55,299 nucleotides of DNA from a virus. The notes beneath the pieces were generated by a model. The model had not been told where the DNA came from. It saw nothing but the letters and a program-made list of their open reading frames with translations, and ran no database searches. Within the stretch, counting starts at the first letter, position 1. Every line of letters begins with the position of its first letter. This document shows positions 42,549-49,281 of the stretch, piece after piece. Location: positions 1-55,299 of the IMG/VR virus record IMGVR_UViG_3300025138_010082; one strand, written 5' to 3'. The translations under genes were made by a program, and so were the position numbers.

Positions 42549-43065
42549 CTGTAAAAAATTGTTTTAAATCTGGTGCAAAATAATTAATTGATTTCATTAC
42601 TTTTCTATCACTTGAACGATATACTACATAACGATCTCCTACTTGTTCCCAATGACATGGGTGTCCTTTTTCTAAAGCTCTTACTTTAACTGTTTCTTCA
42701 GCTATTTCTTGAGTTTCACATGATTTAGACATATTTGAAGCTTGTACCTCTTGATATGCTTTCCAAATTTTACCTTTTAAACCATGTAATAAAGTTCCGT
42801 TACCTAAAGAAACATAAGTAATATCACATAATGCATCTAATATTCCTACTATGTCTCCTTTTTCACAAGCTTCTTTATATTCTTCTAATTCTTCAAGAAT
42901 AAAATCATACACAAATTGCCATTCTTTCTTTTCACCAATTATTGGTTTATAATTGTTTGGTTTGCCGAATGTGTCATTAAATTCTTGTACTTCATCTACA
43001 AATGGTACTTCCCAATATTTAGGGCCTAATTCTGAATCTTTAAATAATTTTAATTGTTTACCCAT
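42532..43065 (-). CDS. MazG-like nucleotide pyrophosphohydrolase
   Basis: A 177-residue protein. EVQEFNDTFGKPNNY, FVYDFILEELEEYKEACEKG (the E-x2-E-x-x-E metal motif) and LDALCDITYVSLGN (D...) match all-alpha NTP pyrophosphohydrolases found in phages; EVQASNMSKSCE is a typical later block. It may clear non-canonical or excess nucleotides or adjust the alarmone pool. The C-terminal region (HWEQVGDRYVVYRS) is an added beta part. Confidence 0.8.
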   Translation of the reverse strand: MGKQLKLFKDSELGPKYWEVPFVDEVQEFNDTFGKPNNYKPIIGEKKEWQFVYDFILEELEEYKEACEKGDIVGILDALCDITYVSLGNGTLLHGLKGKIWKAYQEVQASNMSKSCETQEIAEETVKVRALEKGHPCHWEQVGDRYVVYRSSDRKVMKSINYFAPDLKQFFTDEELR

Positions 43066-43265
43066 TATTCTAAAATTTTAATAATTTTTGATTCTTTTAC
43101 TGATTTTACTTGGTAATCCATTGAATAACCTTCAAATTCTTTTACTACTTTAGCTTCCGCTTCTGTAACTGATTCTGCTTCAACACAATATGTTTCATTT
43201 GTGTTTGAAACTCTACCTCTTTCGTTCTCGTCTTGAACTTTTACTGTTGCAATGTAATATGACAT
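43065..43265 (-). CDS. DUF4494-like protein
   Basis: A 66-residue protein: YYIATVKVQDENERGRVSNT, then ETYCVEAESVTEAEAKVVKE, FEGYSMDYQVKSVKESKII. This order fits DUF4494, a small family known chiefly from Bacteroidota and their phages. No function is known. It is a useful host clue and overlaps the MazG-like start by one base. Confidence 0.7.
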   Translation of the reverse strand: MSYYIATVKVQDENERGRVSNTNETYCVEAESVTEAEAKVVKEFEGYSMDYQVKSVKESKIIKILE

Positions 43266-43266
43266 A

Positions 43267-43425
43267 TTATTTGTGATTTCTTTTAAAGTCAGCAGATAAA
43301 TTTTTAATTTTATTGGCTGCAGATCTACATCTTCCTTTTGCTGCGGCTGTTGTTTTATCTATTTCTGATTCAATTAATACTATTTGTTCTTTAATTGCGT
43401 TTACTAATTCTTGTGAGTTTTCCAT
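43267..43425 (-). CDS. Histone H1-like small DNA-binding protein (52 aa)
   Basis: Translated by hand: 52 residues, starting MENSQELVNAIKEQIVLIES. The second half, TTAAAKGRCRSAANKIKNLS then ADFKRNHK, resembles the Hc1/histone-H1-like family of Bacteroidota, where ...KAAGxRARKAxxxIxxL repeats bind DNA. It is a single basic helix pair of the right size. The ATG is 18 bases after the T9SS-tailed gene and the stop is one base before the DUF4494 start. A chromatin-like role on phage or host DNA is inferred. Confidence 0.65.
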   Translation of the reverse strand: MENSQELVNAIKEQIVLIESEIDKTTAAAKGRCRSAANKIKNLSADFKRNHK

Positions 43426-43442
43426 AATTTTTGTTTTTAATT

Positions 43443-43955
43443 TTAATTTAAATTTATATATAATTTTCGATTTCTAATATACATTCTACCTGTAGGGATT
43501 TTATTTAATTCTCTACCTTGTAGATCGTATATTTTATTGTTTTGGATATTATTAAATGTTAATTCTTCAATACCCATAGGTGAGTCTGTATTATTTACTC
43601 TTGCCCATCTTAGAGAGTCTACATCCCAAGCTAGATTAAAACAGCAATTTAACGTGTCAGGTTGATTAAACCATGTTATGTAACTTACACACGTTGTGAG
43701 TGTATCTGCTAATCCAGGGTTTAAAACAACATGGAGGCATGAGCTACCACTAAACTGTAAACAACTGTCTGAACCTAAAATTAAATTGTCAGCGAATGTG
43801 AGCATATACACAGGTGTATACATATCTGATATAGGTTCTACAGTTAAAATCTCCTGGTCCCAATACAGATCTATAATTATTGAATCACATATTGTGGTTT
43901 GTGCTTGTGTTTGTAGTCCAAGCGAAACTAATAATACTACTAATAATTTTTTCAT
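43443..43955 (-). CDS. Secreted protein with type IX secretion sorting tail
   Basis: A 170-residue protein. Signal peptide MKKLLVVLLVSLGLQTQAQ with cleavage near residue 19. The middle (residues ~25-125) is a beta-rich, cysteine-containing domain I cannot name (e.g. SCLQFSGSSCLHVVLNPGL). The last ~35 residues, QNNKIYDLQGRELNKIPTGR then MYIRNRKLYI, match the type A C-terminal sorting domain of the Bacteroidota T9SS (I/V-Y-D-x-x-G-R). The protein would pass the inner membrane by Sec and then the outer membrane by the host T9SS. It may alter the infected cell surface. Confidence 0.75.
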   Translation of the reverse strand: MKKLLVVLLVSLGLQTQAQTTICDSIIIDLYWDQEILTVEPISDMYTPVYMLTFADNLILGSDSCLQFSGSSCLHVVLNPGLADTLTTCVSYITWFNQPDTLNCCFNLAWDVDSLRWARVNNTDSPMGIEELTFNNIQNNKIYDLQGRELNKIPTGRMYIRNRKLYINLN

Positions 43956-43971
43956 CTTCTTTTTTTAGTTG

Positions 43972-44661
43972 TTATATATTATGTCCTCCGTTATTAATCT
44001 TCAGACTGTCAAAAAATTCTTTTCTTGATAAATTGTTGTTTTCTCTAAATACACCTGATGCTTTTGTTGTAACCATAGCAGCACCTTGGTGTTTTACACC
44101 TCTACAAGACACACAATTGTGAGTGCCTACAATAGTAACAATTACTCCTTTATTACCTTCGGTGATTTGTGATACAGCATTGTGAATTGCTGATGTTAAT
44201 TGTTCTTGAATGGCTCCTCTTCTACTAAATAGTTCTACAATTCTATTCAACTTAGATAAACCAATTACTTTACCTTCTTCTCCAGCAATATAACCAATAT
44301 GAACCACCCCACCAATTGTTTGGTGGTGGTGTGAACACATTGAAGTTAGTGGAATGTTTCTTTCGATTACAATTCCATCGTAACCATCGGAAGGGAAGGA
44401 AGTAACAGGTGACATTGCAGTGTATCTACCAGCCCACAAATCATTAACATAGGCCTTAGCTACACGTCTCGGTGTGTCAGATGAATTTGGATCATTTTTC
44501 CAATCACATTTTAATGCATCTAAAAAATTACCAAAGGCTACAGTGGCCTCTTCGATTATTTTTTCTTTTTCTTTATCTTTTAAGGGAAAACCAGGTGCTA
44601 CACCATTTGCAAAACCTTGTTGTACTACTTCTAAATTAAATGTTTTTTTCTCTTCTGCCAT
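43972..44661 (-). CDS. folE: GTP cyclohydrolase I
   Basis: A 229-residue FolE1 enzyme converting GTP to dihydroneopterin triphosphate, the first step of folate and 7-deazaguanine synthesis. IERNIPLTSMCSHHHQTIGG holds the zinc Cys109 and the catalytic histidines; HNCVSCRGVKHQGAAMVTT supplies the second zinc cysteine region. LSKLNRIVELFSRR and QEQLTSAI are as in the family. It lies in one operon with queD, queE and queC, so its product probably feeds queuosine-type base synthesis rather than folate. Confidence 0.93.
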   Translation of the reverse strand: MAEEKKTFNLEVVQQGFANGVAPGFPLKDKEKEKIIEEATVAFGNFLDALKCDWKNDPNSSDTPRRVAKAYVNDLWAGRYTAMSPVTSFPSDGYDGIVIERNIPLTSMCSHHHQTIGGVVHIGYIAGEEGKVIGLSKLNRIVELFSRRGAIQEQLTSAIHNAVSQITEGNKGVIVTIVGTHNCVSCRGVKHQGAAMVTTKASGVFRENNNLSRKEFFDSLKINNGGHNI

Positions 44662-45170
44662 TATAATACGTGTATTGTGTCTAAATTTCTACTATATCCT
44701 TTGGGGCCATCCATACCATATCCTATATACCATGGATTAACTCCCTCTGGTTGTTTATATATAAAAAAGTGGTTTGGGAAATCCAAATTTTCTTTATAAA
44801 CTGCTGAAACTGTTTCAATTTGTTTTGCTCCTAATTCTTTATAATGGTTTTTTAAAGCATTTAATGTGTTTCCACTGTCTAAAATATCATCTATAAGAAA
44901 TACTGTTTTGTTTTCTATATTTGTTTCAATATCATAATGAATTTCGAGTGATTTTTGTTCTTGACCACTATATGAACTACATTTAATAAAATCAACTTCA
45001 ATAGGATAATTTATGTGTTTTACTAAATCGCTAGAAAACATAAATCCACCTTTCATAACACAAACAAACACAATTCCACCTCCAATTTCATGACATTTGT
45101 CTGTTAATGTTGTTCCCAGATCTTTTACTTGATTTTCTAATTGTATTTTGGATATTAATTTTTTACTCAT
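44661..45170 (-). CDS. hpt: Hypoxanthine-guanine phosphoribosyltransferase
   Basis: A 169-residue purine phosphoribosyltransferase joining hypoxanthine or guanine to PRPP. VCVMKGGFMFSSDLVKHI, KCSSYSGQEQ (flexible loop) and VFLIDDILDSGNTLNALK (PRPP motif) match Hpt; the end ...VNPWYIGYGMD is typical. It lies between folE and queE, so it may salvage guanine from host DNA into GMP/GTP for the deazaguanine pathway. An unusual possibility is a modified-base salvage role. Confidence 0.9.
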   Translation of the reverse strand: MSKKLISKIQLENQVKDLGTTLTDKCHEIGGGIVFVCVMKGGFMFSSDLVKHINYPIEVDFIKCSSYSGQEQKSLEIHYDIETNIENKTVFLIDDILDSGNTLNALKNHYKELGAKQIETVSAVYKENLDFPNHFFIYKQPEGVNPWYIGYGMDGPKGYSRNLDTIHVL

Positions 45171-45300
45171 TTTCTTCTATAAACTTTTTTAATTTTTCAA
45201 TTAATGTTAATACTTCATCAGGTTCCATAGTTACAGCACAGCAAATATTTACATTTTCTGTAATTTCCTCTAATACTTCTAATGCTTCTTCTTTAGACAT
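45163..45300 (-). CDS. Small hypothetical protein (45 aa)
   Basis: Translated by hand: 45 residues starting MSKEEALEVLEEITENVNIC, with a CC pair and an acidic helix. The ATG follows the queE stop as TAATG and its stop overlaps the hpt ATG as ATGAGTAA. That double overlap makes a real gene likely. Function unknown. Confidence 0.6.
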   Translation of the reverse strand: MSKEEALEVLEEITENVNICCAVTMEPDEVLTLIEKLKKFIEENE

Positions 45301-46076
45301 TATACTTCACGTTGGTCTTCAAAGGCTATAATGTGGGGTCTCCAAGTCATTCTATAACCATTATCTCTAACCCAATCAAATACTAAAGGGTAGGATTTAA
45401 ATAATCCTTCTCTTGAATCTCCTGCTGGCATAAACCATACTTTTTCAGGTTTAACTTCTAATATTGCAATACATTCCATAATCTCAGCCAGCGCCTCCTG
45501 ATCTTTACCATCCCACACAGGTTTAATATGATAATCTGAGTGATATGCAATTGATTGCTTTATAGCATCATAATTAAGTCTTTTTCTATTGTGAATGTCT
45601 ACGAATTTTTGGTCAACCACTTTCCCAGCTGGAGTAACAGTCCCCACAACAGGCACGGAATTACTAAACTTAGGGCTAATAGACAACAAGTTAATAGGAT
45701 AATCGGTTTCAACAAAATGAGATCCTTCAGTTTCGATAGTGATAAAAATATTTTTTTCATGTGCAAAGTGTGTTAATTCATTAACTAATTTAGGATGCAT
45801 TGTTGGAGAACCCCCAGTTAACATCATTTCTTTAATGTGAGGATTTTTATCATACATTTTAATAATATCATTAAAATTAAATGTCCCTTTTTCTGGGTGT
45901 ATACTAGTATACCAACTATCACACCAACCACCTTCACCAAAGTAACATCTGTGAGTACATCCGGTTGTTCTAATTACTACTGTGGGGTAACCTGCTCTAG
46001 ATCCTTCTGATTGTACTGCGGTGTAAATTTCTACAATGGGTAGATTTTTATTATAATCTTCTATTCTTTTACGCAT
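45300..46076 (-). CDS. queE: 7-carboxy-7-deazaguanine synthase (QueE), variant cluster motif
   Basis: A 258-residue radical SAM enzyme that contracts 6-carboxytetrahydropterin to 7-carboxy-7-deazaguanine. IVEIYTAVQSEGSRAGYPTV is the family start; RTTGCTHRC begins the Fe-S site and MMLTGGSPTMHP plus TIETEGSHFVE follow as in QueE. The cluster motif is C40-x3-C44-x7-C52 instead of the usual C-x3-C-x2-C, five residues inserted before the third cysteine (YFGEGGWCDS). Overlaps queC by eight bases. Activity is likely but should be tested given the insertion. Confidence 0.85.
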   Translation of the reverse strand: MRKRIEDYNKNLPIVEIYTAVQSEGSRAGYPTVVIRTTGCTHRCYFGEGGWCDSWYTSIHPEKGTFNFNDIIKMYDKNPHIKEMMLTGGSPTMHPKLVNELTHFAHEKNIFITIETEGSHFVETDYPINLLSISPKFSNSVPVVGTVTPAGKVVDQKFVDIHNRKRLNYDAIKQSIAYHSDYHIKPVWDGKDQEALAEIMECIAILEVKPEKVWFMPAGDSREGLFKSYPLVFDWVRDNGYRMTWRPHIIAFEDQREV

Positions 46077-46929
46077 GTTTTGCTAATAATTCTGTTACAT
46101 GTTGTTTTGCTGTTTCCCATCCATCAATATATTCAACAGGGTCTTTTCTGTCTAATTTTAGAAATGCTTCTATTCTTTCTACAGATGAAGCTGATTTGTA
46201 ATCTGATCTTCCTTCTGCGTCTGGTTTGTATGAGGTGTTTGTTCTTTTATAAACTTCATCAAAATCTAAGTCTAATTTTTTACAACATCTTTCACCATCT
46301 TTTAAAATGTCAAATTTATCCCCATCTAAATAAGGTGTATAATATGTTACTTGTTCAGCATCCCAATTACCTTGTTTAAATGCTTCATAATCTGCATCTC
46401 TAAATTCTTGTCTACAGTCAGGGTAAATTGCATGGTCACCTGCATGAATACCCATTGCTATTTTTACTTCACATTCTTTTTGTTGAGCAACAGACAATGC
46501 TACTGCTTGGATAATAGATGAAAACATTTTATTTCTGTTAGGTACAACAGTGTCTTTCATATTATCTTCTTCATAATGACCTTCTGGAACATCATCACCT
46601 CCTTTTACTAAATTTGAATCTAAAAGAGAAACTAATCCTTGTAATGTAATTCTTTGATATTTTACTGGATAGCCAGCTTTATCAAGATATTCAATTAATT
46701 CTGCTGCTCTTTCTAATTCTACATTGTGTTTTTGACCATAATCAAAACTTAACGCTGTTACTTTATAATCGTTTGCTAACAGGTGTAATAATACTGTACT
46801 ACTATCCATTCCACCTGATAATGATAATACTGCTTGTTTTTTCATATTGTTATTTTTATACTCATACCAATTTGGGTTTGGTAATTCTGAGTAATGATCC
46901 CATAATTCTTTTTCTACTATTTCCGACAT
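46069..46929 (-). CDS. queC: 7-cyano-7-deazaguanine synthase (QueC) lacking the zinc cysteines
   Basis: A 286-residue PP-loop ATPase of the QueC family, which in standard form converts carboxy- to cyano-deazaguanine via an amide. LSLSGGMDSSTVLLHLLA (PP-loop, 35-52), SFDYGQKHNVELERA and VVPNRNKMFSSII are as in QueC. An extra ~28 residues precede the usual start. The C-terminal zinc site (C-x8-C-x2-C-x2-C) is replaced: residues ~229-256 read NTSYKPDAEGRSDYKSAS then SVERIEAF. The flanking residues still align (T...Y, VERIEAF), but serine, aspartate and other residues stand where cysteines are expected. The final product could be the amide rather than the nitrile; inference. Confidence 0.85.
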   Translation of the reverse strand: MSEIVEKELWDHYSELPNPNWYEYKNNNMKKQAVLSLSGGMDSSTVLLHLLANDYKVTALSFDYGQKHNVELERAAELIEYLDKAGYPVKYQRITLQGLVSLLDSNLVKGGDDVPEGHYEEDNMKDTVVPNRNKMFSSIIQAVALSVAQQKECEVKIAMGIHAGDHAIYPDCRQEFRDADYEAFKQGNWDAEQVTYYTPYLDGDKFDILKDGERCCKKLDLDFDEVYKRTNTSYKPDAEGRSDYKSASSVERIEAFLKLDRKDPVEYIDGWETAKQHVTELLAKHA

Positions 46930-47385
46930 TTATTTATTTAAATGTTGTTGTTTAGTTTCATGTTCCCAAATTCCATCTACTGTGTGTTCATGCCAATGTA
47001 TTCTACCTCCTAAAATAGCGTCTTTAATATTTTTCTGGTGGCCATTTAATTGTGAATTTCCACTTTTTACTTCAATAAAATGAACTGCACACTTTTTCTT
47101 GCTTCCTCTGTCTGAAAACGCTATATAATCAATTGGTTTTCCAAAAAATTGTACGTCTTTAGGGTTTACGGGGAAGCTTTTCATAAAGGGAACATAATGT
47201 TCAATTGTTTTTCCAAAACTTACTGCTCTTGATCTTGAATAAGCATCTTCTCGGATAGCTTTTTCTTCTTTAACTTTCCATTTTGCTAACATGGATTCTG
47301 CTTTTCTTTCTGCAATTTTATCGTGTGTAAAATAAACATATGCTGCGAAAGCTAAAGCACATATTGCGATTGTAATTGATATCAT
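46930..47385 (-). CDS. Holliday-junction-resolvase-like nuclease with membrane anchor
   Basis: A 151-residue protein. Residues ~1-20 form a hydrophobic segment (ISITIAICALAFAAYVYF). The rest resembles the Endonuc_Holl family, related to archaeal resolvase: GKTIEHYVPFM, NPKDVQFFGKPIDYIAFSD, HFIEVKSGNSQL (E-x-K catalytic motif), and Q-x-x-I...AIL later. It might resolve recombination intermediates or act near the membrane. It lies inside the deazaguanine operon, so a link to handling modified or unmodified DNA is possible but unproven. Confidence 0.65.
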   Translation of the reverse strand: MISITIAICALAFAAYVYFTHDKIAERKAESMLAKWKVKEEKAIREDAYSRSRAVSFGKTIEHYVPFMKSFPVNPKDVQFFGKPIDYIAFSDRGSKKKCAVHFIEVKSGNSQLNGHQKNIKDAILGGRIHWHEHTVDGIWEHETKQQHLNK

Positions 47386-48192
47386 TTAGTATAATTGAGT
47401 GTTACCATCCTGTATAAATTGTTTAAAACGGATGAGGTTGTGGTTAATGTTATATAATTTTTCTTGATCTAATGGTATTAGTCCTAATTTATCTATTTTA
47501 GTTGAAGATTTAGTAAATAAACCTACACTATTGTATTTTACTCCTTCTAACCCATGAATTATAGGGTTTGATGTGTCTACTGATTCAATAAAGGGAAAGT
47601 CAGCATAATAAGCAAATTCTTGTGGTAAAGCACACCCTAATAAATGTACTCTATCACTTTTGCTTATTAATCCTGATTTATACATTCTTGATATAGTCAT
47701 TATACGACCCATCATTTTACCAACCAAAGGATTTGGGTGAGGAAATTCATCACAATACCAATCAGCACCATAACTAAATGCTATTTTTTGGTATCCTTGC
47801 ATTTTTAAAACATTATAACATTCATAAGCTTCATGGTAACTTTGTGCTTGAACAACTGCTACTTTAGTTACTCCTTCTGGTAAATTTATTGATTGCCATT
47901 TTTTAGCATTAACTAATGTTGCTGTTTGATTTTGCCACACATCAGGTACTATAAATTCATCTGGTTCTAAACGTTCAATCCAATGTAGTAATCTTTTTGT
48001 GTCATATGCTTTACCTAATTCGTGAAGTGAATTGTCCATTATAATATAACTGCCTGCTTCTTTAGCATAAAGAAAATGATCTCTATACATTTCATTTTGA
48101 TCTAATAGATGAGGTAAACAGTACTCATAATCATTAATTTCAAAGCTCTTAGGGAGCATATTTACTGGTAACTCGTGTGATACTTTAAACAT
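47386..48192 (-). CDS. dpdA: DpdA-like 7-deazaguanine DNA transglycosylase
   Basis: A TGT-family protein; I start it at 48192 (268 residues), overlapping the queD stop in ATGTTTAA. IIMDNSLHELG (Asp53), EFIVPDVWQNQ (Asp84), VAVVQAQS, RVHLLGCALPQE (the TGT HLLG segment) and ESVDTSNPI (Asp206, nucleophile-type position) follow the order of the tRNA-guanine transglycosylase fold. Phage DpdA enzymes of this kind swap guanine in DNA for a deazaguanine base. Its place between queD and queC argues for DNA, not tRNA, as the target. It is much shorter than host TGT (~375 residues). Confidence 0.8.
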   Translation of the reverse strand: MFKVSHELPVNMLPKSFEINDYEYCLPHLLDQNEMYRDHFLYAKEAGSYIIMDNSLHELGKAYDTKRLLHWIERLEPDEFIVPDVWQNQTATLVNAKKWQSINLPEGVTKVAVVQAQSYHEAYECYNVLKMQGYQKIAFSYGADWYCDEFPHPNPLVGKMMGRIMTISRMYKSGLISKSDRVHLLGCALPQEFAYYADFPFIESVDTSNPIIHGLEGVKYNSVGLFTKSSTKIDKLGLIPLDQEKLYNINHNLIRFKQFIQDGNTQLY

Positions 48193-48652
48193 ATTTTTCT
48201 GAATAAATTGCTGTGTTTTTACCATGTTCCATAAATTCTACTGATTTAACTTGAACACGTTCATTAGTTTCATCTTTTACAAAATTATTTAATTTATGAA
48301 ATATAAATTCTGCAAATTTTTCTGCTCCTGTTGCTTTAACTGTTCTTAATTGAATTGTACCCTCTAAATCTAATGTTTGAAATGCGGGTAATTCAGGGTC
48401 ATCTATGGCTACTATAACTGTATGGTCAAACATCCAATCCATCCAATCTTTCGGCTGCATACCATCGATTAGTGTTTTTGCCCTCTTCATGCCACCAAAA
48501 TCCCAAACCCAATTGCGATCATCTAGTGTTCCTTCGAATGTTACTTTAAATGAAATACCATATCCATGTAAGAATCGGCAGTGTGTTGTGGTTGCTTTCC
48601 ATTGTCTAAAACAACAGGTAAAACCATCAAATATTTTTGTACTTTGAAACAT
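48185..48652 (-). CDS. queD: 6-carboxytetrahydropterin synthase (QueD), divergent metal site
   Basis: A 155-residue QueD/PTPS-family enzyme turning dihydroneopterin triphosphate into 6-carboxytetrahydropterin. THCRFLHGYGISFKV corresponds to the C...LHGHN block; VWDFGGMKRA to D-F-x-x-x-K; MFDHTVIV to the L-D-H block; VEFMEHGKNTAIY to the last acid. In E. coli QueD zinc is held by three histidines, two in LHGH. Here the second reads LHGY (Tyr31), and the early histidine position appears to be Cys14. I recall this divergent type from other phages, so it is likely functional. Confidence 0.8.
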   Translation of the reverse strand: MFQSTKIFDGFTCCFRQWKATTTHCRFLHGYGISFKVTFEGTLDDRNWVWDFGGMKRAKTLIDGMQPKDWMDWMFDHTVIVAIDDPELPAFQTLDLEGTIQLRTVKATGAEKFAEFIFHKLNNFVKDETNERVQVKSVEFMEHGKNTAIYSEKYV

Positions 48653-48679
48653 AACTTATTTTTATTTTTATATATAACT

Positions 48680-48874
48680 TTATTTTTCGGGATCCAAATT
48701 ATCTGTGGGGAAATATTTTTTATAAGGAAAGAGTTTATTTAATTTTTTCTTTCTTTCTTTACAATCACAATCTTTACCTAATAATTTATTTACTTTATCT
48801 ACAAAAGATTTTATACCTGTTGCTTTTGTGATTTTTTCAACATCATCTCCTAATCCTTTACTTTTAATACTCAC
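48680..48874 (-). CDS. Small phage protein with CxC motif
   Basis: A 64-residue protein: KSKGLGDDVEKITKATGIKS, then GKDCDCKERKKKLNKLFPYK. I recognise this small type, with its CxC and LNKLFPY block, from T4-like phages of Bacteroidota, without a function. A tail or structural role is possible. Confidence 0.6.
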   Translation of the reverse strand: MSIKSKGLGDDVEKITKATGIKSFVDKVNKLLGKDCDCKERKKKLNKLFPYKKYFPTDNLDPEK

Positions 48875-49082
48875 CCGAAATTTTATTTTTATTTTCTAAA
48901 TCATCTATTAAAGGTTCATATTTTTTACTTATACCCCCTAATTGATTATTAATATCTTTAGAAATCTTATCTATATTAGCATCTATACTTAAATTTGAAG
49001 TATCTAGTTCTTCTAACATTTTTAAAATTTGATCTAAATCTTTGTCAATATCTTCTACTGAAGGTGTAGAAACATTATTCAT
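48864..49082 (-). CDS. Hypothetical helical protein
   Basis: I choose the ATG at 49082 (72 residues, starting MNNVSTPSVEDIDKDLDQIL), which overlaps the upstream stop in ATGAATAA. The protein is acidic with long amphipathic helices typical of a coiled coil. No known domain. Confidence 0.5.
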   Translation of the reverse strand: MNNVSTPSVEDIDKDLDQILKMLEELDTSNLSIDANIDKISKDINNQLGGISKKYEPLIDDLENKNKISGEY

Positions 49083-49281
49083 TTTTGATTTCTTCATATT
49101 CTATATCTTTTATTTCATTACATAACCACAAGAAATCTTGTGCTTTAAACATTGTGTCACAGTGGTAATATTGTTTTAATACTTTTATTCCATCTTCCAC
49201 ATCTAAATTTATTCTTTTCTCTTTAAATTTTCTTTTTACTTGGAATAATTTCCCCTGTATATTTATAATTTCTTTACCCAT
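49075..49281 (-). CDS. Hypothetical small protein
   Basis: 68 residues from the ATG at 49281, which overlaps the nrdA stop in ATGGGTAA; a GTG one codon earlier is less likely. Sequence starts MGKEIINIQGKLFQVKRKFK and has DTMFKAQDFLWLCNEIKDI. No function recognised; probably coupled to nrdA. Confidence 0.5.
   Translation of the reverse strand: MGKEIINIQGKLFQVKRKFKEKRINLDVEDGIKVLKQYYHCDTMFKAQDFLWLCNEIKDIEYEEIKNE

Noticed and set aside
43972-44661. folE as a folate gene
   Set aside because: No other folate biosynthesis gene is nearby, while queD, queE and queC share its operon; the deazaguanine role is more economical.
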